Positions 9,228 to 16,750 of a stretch of 63,004 nucleotides of DNA are shown piece after piece (position 1 is the stretch's first letter; every line of letters begins with the position of its first letter). The notes under the pieces are model-generated. The model was not told where the DNA came from, searched no databases, and worked only from the letters and a program-made list of their open reading frames with translations. The DNA is from Treponema sp. Its GTDB lineage: Bacteria; Spirochaetota; Spirochaetia; Treponematales; Treponemataceae. A program made the translations under genes and the position numbers. The stretch lies in NCBI GenBank assembly GCA_014803985.1, contig JAAVAO010000048.1, positions 1 through 63,004 on the forward strand, given 5' to 3'.

Positions 9228-9758
9228 ATGAATGTAGACGTTAGATTTATGGTGGTTATTGCCGCAACGACATTTTACATTTTGATCATCGCAACAATTC
9301 CGATTAGATTGAAATATATTGCAAAGAGAATTGGCGAAAAGATTTTTTCAACTGTTCCAAAAAAGCCGTTCCTGAATATTCTCACACTCATTTTCTCCGC
9401 ATTGCTCATTGTTTTGCTCTTCTTTAGAGATGCGGGACTGTTAGGAACAATAGTAATATGCCTTGTTGCAATTATAGGGGCAGCAATGGGAAGTGAAGAA
9501 TTGGCTCTCTTAAAAAAAGGTGGTGTTTATAAAAACGGCATACTGTTTGGAGGAAATTATATTCCTCTCAATGAAATATATGCGCTGCAATTTTTTTACA
9601 ATGAAACAGAAGATAAATATGCAAACGAAGAAAACAAACGAGTGCTAAAAATTCTCACAAACAAACGGGGAACGATTACGCTTATATACGCAAGCGAAGA
9701 GGAGTGCCGTAAAGTAGTAAACACGCTAAAAAAACTCTCCCCCACCATTCGGATGTAA
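9228..9758 (+). CDS. Small membrane protein with C-terminal soluble domain
   Basis: A 176-residue protein with an N-terminal span (about 7-28) and a second hydrophobic region (about 48-88, likely two spans), then a soluble domain of about 85 residues ending in a basic/aromatic tail. The layout, a membrane anchor followed by a small beta-rich domain with a GGVYKNGILF motif, resembles bacterial PH-like membrane proteins, but I cannot assign a family. It is 11 bp behind the NUDIX gene in the same direction. Confidence 0.65.
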   Translation: MNVDVRFMVVIAATTFYILIIATIPIRLKYIAKRIGEKIFSTVPKKPFLNILTLIFSALLIVLLFFRDAGLLGTIVICLVAIIGAAMGSEELALLKKGGVYKNGILFGGNYIPLNEIYALQFFYNETEDKYANEENKRVLKILTNKRGTITLIYASEEECRKVVNTLKKLSPTIRM

Positions 9759-9789
9759 ATAATACAATCTGTTATCTCATCTACGAGCC

Positions 9790-10085
9790 ACTCTAGTCAG
9801 TTTTGCAACGCAAAAGTCGATAAGCAGGGCTTGCCCTGCGACTGGAAGCAAAGAAATTTACCCTGAAAAAAATGTTGTTCTTCCTCCCTAACTTTCAATA
9901 TTATCTAGTCAGTTTTGCGTAAAATACGCAATTCCTACGGAATTGCTACCGAGTTTGCATTGCAAACTCGCCCACAAAACTAAAGGCAGAATTTGCGAGT
10001 TTTGCAACGCAAATGTCGGTGCGCAGGGCTTGCCCTGCGACTGGAAGCAAAGAAATTTACCTTGAAAAAAATGTTATTCTTCCGC
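9790..10085. repeat. Two direct copies of a palindrome-containing repeat
   Basis: Bases around 9799-9887 and 9990-10085 are near-identical direct copies, each with the palindrome GCAGGGC-TT-GCCCTGC (first copy 9824-9839) followed by cgactggaagcaaagaaattta. Between them are modules GCAATTCC-ta-CGGAATTGC and GAGTTTGC-a-TTGCAAACTC (about 9926-9970), each a short perfect hairpin. The same modules recur at 45.5, 49.8 and 50.15 kb. No gene is present. Confidence 0.8.
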
Positions 10086-10132
10086 CCCAAGTATAGACTT
10101 ATTTTGTTTTTTATGCTATATTCTAAATATAT

Positions 10133-10204
10133 GGTGTGGTACCCAAGCGGTAAGGGGCCGGTCTGCAAAACCGTTATTGGTTGGTTCAACTCCAATCCAC
10201 ACCT
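10133..10204 (+). tRNA. tRNA-Cys (GCA)
   Basis: The acceptor GGTGTGG pairs with CCACACC, the T-loop is TTCAACT in a GTTGG/CCAAT stem, and the anticodon loop CTGCAAA gives GCA. The discriminator base is T (U), as expected for Cys. The 3' CCA is not encoded. A weak TAGACT-17-TATATT promoter lies just upstream and a strong terminator follows. Confidence 0.93.
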
Positions 10205-10208
10205 TCAA

Positions 10209-10239
10209 AGTCCGCTATTTTTATAGCGGGCTTTTTTTT
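10209..10239 (+). terminator. Terminator after tRNA-Cys
   Basis: A 10-bp stem, agtccgctat pairing with atagcgggct, closes a TTT loop and runs into eight T residues. Confidence 0.9.
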
Positions 10240-10279
10240 CGAGTCGGTCTAGGCAAAGCCGCGGCTCGTTTAAATAAAA

Positions 10280-10331
10280 GAGGCGTTCAAAACAGTTGCA
10301 TAAAGCAGCAATCTTGAACGCCTCGTCTTTT
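10280..10331. terminator. Bidirectional terminator, tRNA-Cys/trxA
   Basis: An 11-bp stem gaggcgttcaa/ttgaacgcctc (10280-10290 with 10314-10324) lies between convergent units. T-rich stretches follow on both strands: tcttttt on + and ttttattt on -, so it can end trxA as well. Confidence 0.75.
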
Positions 10332-10383
10332 TTATGATTTTTTGCATAAAAAGAAGCGCGAAATTAAAACGCTTTTTCAAATA

Positions 10384-10692
10384 TTATTTAAAAAGCGCGA
10401 GCATAGCCTCTTTTGAAATTGCACCAACTGATTGTGAAGCGGCTTTGCCGTCTTTGAATACAATCAAAGTTGGAATGCTCATAACCCCATAGCGACTTGC
10501 CAATTCAGATTCAGAATCAACATTCACCTTACAAAACTTATACTCGGGATGCTCATTGCTCAACTCCTCCACCACAGGAGCAGTCATCTTGCAAGGACCA
10601 CACCAGTCCGCAAAAAAATCAACCAAAACCGGCTTTTCGCTTTTCAAAACTTCATCATCAAAGTTAGCGCCAGTCAATCCATTTACCGCCAT
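10384..10692 (-). CDS. trxA: Thioredoxin
   Basis: Small cytoplasmic disulfide reductase. The active site WCGPC (30-34, redox Cys31 and Cys34) sits in the normal context VDFFADWCGPCKMTAP, and the cis-Pro loop is SIPTLIVF. At 102 residues it is a complete single-domain thioredoxin. A strong ggaggt ribosome site lies nine bases before the ATG. It is a monocistronic gene with a terminator downstream; no thioredoxin reductase gene is in the window. Confidence 0.97.
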   Translation of the reverse strand: MAVNGLTGANFDDEVLKSEKPVLVDFFADWCGPCKMTAPVVEELSNEHPEYKFCKVNVDSESELASRYGVMSIPTLIVFKDGKAASQSVGAISKEAMLALFK

Positions 10693-11024
10693 AAACAGTA
10701 CCTCCTATAAAATCTCGTTTAGCGTGCGTGTTAAGCACCTTGTTGCATCAAGCACAAATCAATAAGCACGTTCGGACAAAAGCACGAACATATCAAGAAA
10801 AAAGTATCTCGCTAGTTGCAAGATGTATTTTCCTTTCCCCGATACACTTCAGATTACGAAATTGCAATTTTGTAATCTGAAGTTTTAAGCCTATAGCACT
10901 ATATACTATGTTTGCAACACACATTTGCAAACCCACAGACAAATCGTGTTCTACAGTGTTCTGCCGCACGTATTGCAAGCAATTTTTAGCCATCATTGAA
11001 AATCAATAAAGCCCGTTCAAAACA
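10693..11024. other. Intergenic region with an 11-bp inverted repeat
   Basis: No gene is seen. A perfect hairpin with arms cttcagattac (10847-10857) and gtaatctgaag (10872-10882) encloses a palindromic aaattgcaattt. It lies between two minus-strand genes. It has only TTTT on the + side and no U-run on the - side, so it is not a convincing terminator for the acyl-CoA synthetase; it could be an operator or a processing site. Confidence 0.5.
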
Positions 11025-12719
11025 CTAAAAGTCCCTCTTTATTTTGTTTGTATCAATGCCCTTGTCCTTTTCACGAATTTCAACTCGACGAATCTTTCCG
11101 CTAATTGTCTTAGGCATTTCCTCAACAAATTCAATGATCCGTGGACACTTGTAGAGTGCCGTTTCATGCTTCACAAAGTCAAAAATTTCAACTTCAAGCT
11201 CATGACTTGGCACATATCCTGGAGAAAGAACGATTGTCGCCTTGACCGCCTGACCTCTCCGCGGATCTTCAACACCTGTAACAGCACATTCCATAACGCT
11301 TGGATGCTGCTGCAAAACTGACTCAACTTCAAATGGGCTTATTCTGTAGCCTGACGATTTTATTATGTCATCAATACGACCAACAAACCACACATACCCT
11401 TCTTTGTCCATATAAACTGTGTCGCCTGTATGATACACTCCGCCGTCAAAAGCGTTAGCGGTAAGAGTTGCATCCTTGTAATAGCCTGTCAAAAGTCCAA
11501 ACGGATGCTCCTTGTCAACATGAATTACAAGTTCACCCACCTCTCCAACAGGAACAGGATTTCCATACTCATCCACAACTTCCACATCATACGCAGGAGA
11601 CGGACGTCCCATAGATCCAGGATGAATTTCAGTGTCCAAAAAATTACCACATATAATTGTCGATTCAGTTTGTCCGTATCCTTCGTAAATCTTCTTACCT
11701 GTTTGCTCGATAAATTTATTGAAAACTTCGCCGTTCAAGGCTTCCCCCGCAGTTGAAAATCGAATGACAGAGCTTAAATCATATTTTGACAAATCCTGTC
11801 GAATAAGATAGCGATACACAGTTGGAGGAGCGCAGAAAGTTGTAATGCCATATTCAGAAATTTTATGAAGCAATTTATCAGGACGGAAACTTTTCATATC
11901 ATACACAAAATGCGCAGTTCCACAAATCCATTGACCGTACAGTTTGCCCCACGTTGCCTTTGCCCATCCCGTTTCAGCAACAGTGAGATGAAGACCGTCA
12001 TCAATAACCCCATGCCAGTATTTTGCAGTCACAATGTGTCCAAGTGGATACAAATGATTTTGCAATACCATTTTTGGATACCCTGAAGTTCCAGAAGTAA
12101 AGTAAATCAACAGTGGATCTTCATTATGAGTGGCAGCCTCTGCTAATGGACGCGGAAATTCAGGTTCAATATCTTTTAAAGCCTCGTGGAAATCAACCCA
12201 TCCTTCTCGAGGTGCGCACACATTCACTAACGTTTTTATTGTTGGAGAATTCTTAAGAGAATCTTCTATCTCTTTGTTTGTCGCATCATTGTCCGCAGCT
12301 ACAATCATTTTTATATCAGCGGCATTGTTTCGATATTCAATATCCTTTGAAAGAAGCTGCTCTGTCGCAGGAACGGCAATTGCTCCGATTCTATGAAGAG
12401 CCACCATAAACCACCAAAATTCGTATCGACGGCGAAGCATAAGCATAACCGTGTCGCCTTTTTTTATCCCCTGTTTTGCAAGAAAATATGCAGTTTTCTT
12501 TGACTCCTGAGAAATCTGCAAAAAAGTGAACGTCTTTTCCTCTCCATCATCATTGCACCAAACAAGCGCACGTTTTTCGGGCGTTAACTTTGCATATCGA
12601 TCAATAATATCATAGGCAAAATTAAAGTCTTTCGGTGCTTTTAACCGACAGTTTTTCTTAAGGTCATCATAGGAAGTGAATTCCCTGTCCTCAACCAAAT
12701 AATCATGTTCTAAAGTCAT
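11025..12719 (-). CDS. AMP-forming acyl-CoA synthetase (medium-chain type)
   Basis: Activates a carboxylic acid with ATP and CoA to an acyl-CoA. The ANL-superfamily motifs are present: phosphate loop YFTSGTSGYPKM, STAGEALN, YGQTES, HTGDT, and the C-terminal lysine region PKTISGKIRR with the catalytic Lys. The overall text (GWAKATWGKLYGQWICG, FCAPPTVYRYLI, SSGYRISPFEVES) is that of ACSM-like/AcsA medium-chain enzymes rather than acetyl-CoA synthetase, and the 564-residue length fits. A gagggg ribosome site precedes the ATG. The gene is alone; substrate is inferred to be a short, medium or branched acid common in gut fluid. Confidence 0.9.
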   Translation of the reverse strand: MTLEHDYLVEDREFTSYDDLKKNCRLKAPKDFNFAYDIIDRYAKLTPEKRALVWCNDDGEEKTFTFLQISQESKKTAYFLAKQGIKKGDTVMLMLRRRYEFWWFMVALHRIGAIAVPATEQLLSKDIEYRNNAADIKMIVAADNDATNKEIEDSLKNSPTIKTLVNVCAPREGWVDFHEALKDIEPEFPRPLAEAATHNEDPLLIYFTSGTSGYPKMVLQNHLYPLGHIVTAKYWHGVIDDGLHLTVAETGWAKATWGKLYGQWICGTAHFVYDMKSFRPDKLLHKISEYGITTFCAPPTVYRYLIRQDLSKYDLSSVIRFSTAGEALNGEVFNKFIEQTGKKIYEGYGQTESTIICGNFLDTEIHPGSMGRPSPAYDVEVVDEYGNPVPVGEVGELVIHVDKEHPFGLLTGYYKDATLTANAFDGGVYHTGDTVYMDKEGYVWFVGRIDDIIKSSGYRISPFEVESVLQQHPSVMECAVTGVEDPRRGQAVKATIVLSPGYVPSHELEVEIFDFVKHETALYKCPRIIEFVEEMPKTISGKIRRVEIREKDKGIDTNKIKRDF

Positions 12720-13199
12720 TTCAAAATCCCCTCGTATTTTTAATATAAAAAGATCATAAATAAATTACAAGTTTTTTTGCACTTTATTCATATCCATTAC
12801 AGACACCATAGATAAAGAAAAAGTTGCATAAAACTCGCTTATTGCAAAGCAATAGTGTTCTAAGATTTCTCACTTTGTTGCAAAAGGTTCAAGAGATTGT
12901 CGCACTGTTTGCAACAACTCTCAATGATACAGTTGTATGAACGCTGAAACAAAAAGCAATAACACATCATTATTATATCACACTATTAACATAATGTATT
13001 ATAGTATTTTAACTCAAAAGCACTAGAAACTCCAAAACGAATGTATACACATTTTATTTTAAAGTGCTCCAATAACTTTTTTACCATTCCTTACTTTTCA
13101 TAATTGTATTTTTTTGTTACCATATCAGTAAGAAGAAGCATAAAATCCATTCTCAAAATTGCTATTTCGCTCTTGAGGTTTTAGAGGGGGGGGTAGGAT
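12720..13199. other. Divergent intergenic region, acs / dnaX
   Basis: This 480-bp gap between divergent genes contains no credible gene and no recognisable 4.5S RNA. It holds the acs promoter at its left end, AT-rich sequence with degenerate ttgcaa-type modules of the dispersed repeats (about 12,825-12,925), and a run of eight G (13,186-13,193) seven bases before the dnaX ATG. Confidence 0.55.
12742..12770 (-). promoter_or_regulatory. Promoter of the acyl-CoA synthetase gene
   Basis: On the minus strand TTGTAA (12,765-12,770) and TATATT (12,742-12,747) are 17 bp apart. The transcript would have a leader of about 15 nt including the gagggg site. Confidence 0.55.
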
Positions 13200-15053
13200 A
13201 TGGCTTATGAAGTTACGGCAACGCGCAGGCGACCGCAACAGTTTGAAGATCTTGCAGGACAAGAATTTGTTGCCGAAACGCTAAAAAACTCTATAAAGAC
13301 ATCTCAAATTGCACATGCCTATCTTTTTTCAGGACCACGGGGCTGTGGAAAAACATCAACGGCTCGCATTCTTGCAAAGGCATTGAACTGTCAAAGCGGA
13401 AGCGAACCAAATGCAAATCCCTGCGGAGAATGCGAATCATGTAAAGCCATCACAAACAGTTCGTCTCTTGATGTTATTGAAATAGACGGCGCATCAAACA
13501 CAAGCGTAAACGACATAAGACAAATAAAAGATGAAGTTATGTTTCCGCCGAACAGCGCCCGATATAAAATATACATAATAGACGAAGTTCACATGCTTTC
13601 AACAAGTGCATTTAACGCCCTTCTAAAAACAATAGAAGAGCCACCTCCTTATGTCATTTTTATATTTGCAACAACTGAACTGCAAAAAGTTCCTGCAACC
13701 ATAAAATCAAGATGCCAGCAATTTAACTTCCGTCTTGTACCTGTTGAAAAAGTGAAATCTCTTTTAGCCGATGCGTGCCGCGAATTGAACATTCAAGCAG
13801 ATGACGAGGCTTTATACTGGATTGCAAAGGAGTCCGGCGGCTCTATTCGCGACTCATACACGCTTTTTGATCAAGTTGCAGCGTTTAGCAATGGATATAT
13901 TACGTATGAAAAAATCCGCGACAAACTAGGATTGCTCGGCGTTGATCGGCTTAACACGCTTTTTTCCACTTGCGCTGAAAGTCAAGCGGAAAATGCACTA
14001 ACACAACTTGACGACCTGCTTGCCTCTGGAATTTCCATTGAACAATTGATTTTAGCCTCAAGCGAATATATACGAAGTCTTTTATTGATAAAAAACGGAA
14101 TCACAAAAGAGTCTCTTTTAGGGCAGTCCGCAGAAAGATACAGCAAAACTGTTTTAGATTGCTGGAACACCATACAAGTTGAGCGCGCGCTTTCACTATT
14201 TATGCAACTGTACCGCGACATCCGATATTCGCTTTCACCGCGCTATGAACTTGAACTTGCTATCAGTCGTCTTTGCTGGCTAAAAGAATATATTTCTCCA
14301 AAGGAAGTCAAAGCGGCGGTGGATAATGCACATTCACTTCTGCAGGGTGAAAAAAAAACGCCGTCTCCTTCTCCAAAATATGAAAGTCCGCAGAATGCTA
14401 AAGAAAGTGCCTACTCTCCCATTCAAACAGCAAACACCGCACTCTCTAGCAGTGCGCAAAGTGCCTCTGAACGTCAAAATGAAAAACCACTGCCCCGTTT
14501 TAAGATTTTCGATAATTTGCATTCAGAAGGACAAGGACAGCAAAACCCTTTTGATAATGGCGGAGCCATGCCGCCAAAAGAAACAGTGGCACCTTCTGAA
14601 AATTTTTCGACACACACATCATCGTTTGAAAATGTCGGCAACAATTTTGAATCAGAGAATACAAACACGTCCCTCTTACAGGAACACATTCATCCGACAA
14701 CAACTATTTTTACTGCAAAAGATGGAACGACTATTCAAATTGGAGACCTCTTTGGAAAAGTAATTTCAGAACTATCTGTTAATAATGCAATGCTGGCATC
14801 TTCGGTAATGCAAACAGCCCCCTGGACTCTTAATGGAACGACAATTTCAACAAATGTAAAAACCGAATATCAACGAGACTTCCTTCAACAAAACACTCAA
14901 ATAATTACTTCACTCATTGAAAAATTTACCCATGAAAAAATGCAATTTGAAGTTTCCCTTGAAAAAACGGAAGCAAAACAAAAAGCGGAAATTCCTATTC
15001 AAGTAACACTTCTTTGCAATGCATTCAAAGGAAATATCGTTGGACAACAATAA
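13200..15053 (+). CDS. dnaX: DNA polymerase III subunit gamma/tau
   Basis: Clamp-loader ATPase that loads the sliding clamp and, in the long form, holds the replisome together. Motifs: Walker A GPRGCGKTST (45-54), zinc module Cys64, Cys75, Cys78 and Cys81, DEVH Walker B (128-131), and SRC sensor (170-172). Domains I-III end near residue 370; a low-complexity Ser/Pro/Gln/Asn linker follows, then a C-terminal tau-specific region. A run of nine A at 14,350-14,358 (codons 384-387) lies exactly at the domain III/linker border; inserting one A or a -1 shift would give a gamma-like product ending at the TGA at 14,381, about 394 residues. The ATG is preceded by eight G and aggat. First gene of the dnaX-ybaB-recR unit. 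Confidence 0.96.
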   Translation: MAYEVTATRRRPQQFEDLAGQEFVAETLKNSIKTSQIAHAYLFSGPRGCGKTSTARILAKALNCQSGSEPNANPCGECESCKAITNSSSLDVIEIDGASNTSVNDIRQIKDEVMFPPNSARYKIYIIDEVHMLSTSAFNALLKTIEEPPPYVIFIFATTELQKVPATIKSRCQQFNFRLVPVEKVKSLLADACRELNIQADDEALYWIAKESGGSIRDSYTLFDQVAAFSNGYITYEKIRDKLGLLGVDRLNTLFSTCAESQAENALTQLDDLLASGISIEQLILASSEYIRSLLLIKNGITKESLLGQSAERYSKTVLDCWNTIQVERALSLFMQLYRDIRYSLSPRYELELAISRLCWLKEYISPKEVKAAVDNAHSLLQGEKKTPSPSPKYESPQNAKESAYSPIQTANTALSSSAQSASERQNEKPLPRFKIFDNLHSEGQGQQNPFDNGGAMPPKETVAPSENFSTHTSSFENVGNNFESENTNTSLLQEHIHPTTTIFTAKDGTTIQIGDLFGKVISELSVNNAMLASSVMQTAPWTLNGTTISTNVKTEYQRDFLQQNTQIITSLIEKFTHEKMQFEVSLEKTEAKQKAEIPIQVTLLCNAFKGNIVGQQ

Positions 15054-15104
15054 AAAAACATCGTATTATAAGACGCTATTAAAATTATAAAAGGACGGTA
15101 AAAT

Positions 15105-15431
15105 ATGAATCCATTTGATTTATTTAAAAATTCACAAGCACTAAAAGAGCAAGCGGAAAGGCTACAGGATGAATTGGACGATCTCACTGCCGAAGGGTCT
15201 TCTGGAGGGCGAATGGTGACTATGAAAATCAACGGAAAGTTTGAAATGCTTGAACTCCATCTTGACCCCCTTTGTGTTGACAATCGCGACATTAAAATGC
15301 TTGAAGATTTGATTATAGCCGCACAACACGATGCATTTTCAAAAATGCGGGAACTATTAAAAGAAAAAACGGGCAGTATGCTTTCTGGACTAAACATACC
15401 TGGATTAAACCCTTCATCGTTTGGAATATAA
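15105..15431 (+). CDS. ybaB: YbaB/EbfC nucleoid-associated protein
   Basis: A small dimeric DNA-binding protein that coats the nucleoid. The 108-residue chain begins with a long helix (ALKEQAERLQDELDDLTAEG), followed by the diagnostic beta strands (GGRMVTMKINGKFEMLELHLDP) and a second helix LEDLIIAAQHDAFSKM. Its place between dnaX and recR is the standard arrangement. An aaaggacgg site precedes the ATG. Confidence 0.93.
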   Translation: MNPFDLFKNSQALKEQAERLQDELDDLTAEGSSGGRMVTMKINGKFEMLELHLDPLCVDNRDIKMLEDLIIAAQHDAFSKMRELLKEKTGSMLSGLNIPGLNPSSFGI

Positions 15432-15444
15432 TTCGGACTGCAAA

Positions 15445-16035
15445 ATGAACGCAATTGATGAATTAACGGCATCTTTTTCAAGACTGCCTGGAATTGGAAA
15501 AAAAAGCGCGGCTCGTATTGTAAATTATATTTTAAAGTCCGATGCTGGCTATGTTCAAGATTTTTCACGGCAGCTTTCAGAACTTCAACAAAAAATTCAC
15601 CCGTGTTCACTGTGTGGCGCATGGACTGAAAAAGACCCCTGCCCTATCTGCCAAAATCCACAGCGCGACAAGTCAATGATATGCATTGTGGAGCAGCCGC
15701 AAGATGTGCAGACAATAGAAAATGCAGGGGGATATTCGGGACTGTTCCATGTTCTGGGGGGCGTGATTGCACCACTAGACGGAATTGGTCCTGAACAGTT
15801 AAACATCAAAAGCCTTGTAAAGCGCGTTCAAGACGATTTTGTAAAAGAAGTCATTCTTGCGATGAACCCGACTTTTGAGGGGGACTCAACGGCTCTGTAT
15901 CTCCAAAAAATTCTCTCGTCGGTTGAAAACCTAAAAATAACTCGACTTGCCACAGGGATTCCAGTGGGAGGAGATTTGGAATATGCAGACAAACTAACGC
16001 TCGCAAGGAGTTTTCGAGGAAGAACACCATTTTGA
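15445..16035 (+). CDS. recR: Recombination mediator RecR
   Basis: Works with RecF and RecO to load RecA on gapped DNA. Visible parts: helix-hairpin-helix FSRLPGIGKKSAARIV (about 9-24), four-Cys zinc finger CSLC...CPIC (about 57-72), and a Toprim domain beginning MICIVEQPQDV. I prefer the ATG at 15,445, where the protein begins MNAIDEL like other RecR proteins; an upstream in-frame ATG at 15,421 would overlap ybaB by 11 bases and add eight atypical residues. It closes the dnaX-ybaB-recR unit. Confidence 0.95.
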   Translation: MNAIDELTASFSRLPGIGKKSAARIVNYILKSDAGYVQDFSRQLSELQQKIHPCSLCGAWTEKDPCPICQNPQRDKSMICIVEQPQDVQTIENAGGYSGLFHVLGGVIAPLDGIGPEQLNIKSLVKRVQDDFVKEVILAMNPTFEGDSTALYLQKILSSVENLKITRLATGIPVGGDLEYADKLTLARSFRGRTPF

Positions 16036-16053
16036 TTTGAAGGACGACTGAAA

Positions 16054-16716
16054 ATGACTAATGCTAAAAATCAAAAACTCCGAAAAAATAGTATGAAAAC
16101 AGTTAACACTTTAAACGCCCTTTTTTTTATATCGCTCTTGATTTTTGTATCGATTTTATTTTCCTGCAAAACACTTCCCGCACCTGAAAAAGAAACGCCG
16201 CACGTTTCACGAAAGATCACAGACAAAGGTCTGCTCACCGAAGAACAACTAGCCGATTATTTTTTGTCGCAAAACCCCAATATGGAACGAAGCGACATTC
16301 TCCGCCTTGCCACCCTTTATATATCCGAAGCGAACTTTGAGGGGATAAATTCCGATGTGGCATTTGCGCAAATGTGTCTTGAAACGGGTTATTTGAAATT
16401 CGGAAACCTTGTTTTACCTGAAATGCACAACTATTGCGGACTTGGAGCAATAGATGCAGAACATCCAGGGGAATGGTTTGAAACGGAAAATGACGGAGTG
16501 CGTGCGCACATTCAGCATCTCCATGCGTATGGAACTGACGAAAGCATTTCGCTCAATGGAACGCTCATAGACAATCGATATAAATGGGTTCGCCCGCGAG
16601 GAAAAGCCCCGACAATTTGGGAACTTGCACAAACATGGGCAGCAGATCCAGACTACGGAAAAAAACTCGATGCAATACTTGAGAGAATGCAAGAAGTAAC
16701 AGATTATCAGTTGTAA
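16054..16716 (+). CDS. Lipoprotein with glucosaminidase domain
   Basis: Predicted cell-wall hydrolase of the Flg_new/FlgJ-like glucosaminidase fold that cleaves N-acetylglucosaminyl bonds in peptidoglycan. An N-terminal hydrophobic stretch ends in a lipobox ILFSC (about residues 34-38), so the protein should be anchored in a membrane by Cys38. The domain shows the family text SDVAFAQMCLETGYLKFG, with the expected catalytic Glu, then NYCGLGA and a C-terminal VRPRGKAPTIWELAQTWAAD. Start 16,054 has a gaagga site at suitable distance; a later Met at 16,093 is also possible and would give a shorter signal peptide. It follows recR by 18 bp and precedes uvrB. Confidence 0.85.
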   Translation: MTNAKNQKLRKNSMKTVNTLNALFFISLLIFVSILFSCKTLPAPEKETPHVSRKITDKGLLTEEQLADYFLSQNPNMERSDILRLATLYISEANFEGINSDVAFAQMCLETGYLKFGNLVLPEMHNYCGLGAIDAEHPGEWFETENDGVRAHIQHLHAYGTDESISLNGTLIDNRYKWVRPRGKAPTIWELAQTWAADPDYGKKLDAILERMQEVTDYQL

Positions 16717-16750
16717 AAACAATGAAAATCGTAGGATTTAAATAGAAAAT

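Noticed and set aside
12720..13199. Signal-recognition-particle RNA expected near dnaX in many bacteria.
   Set aside because: No conserved SRP hairpin or GC-rich rod was found in the gap.
14326..14763. A 145-codon open frame inside dnaX.
   Set aside because: It is the +1 frame shadow of the low-complexity linker; no start signal and no family resemblance.
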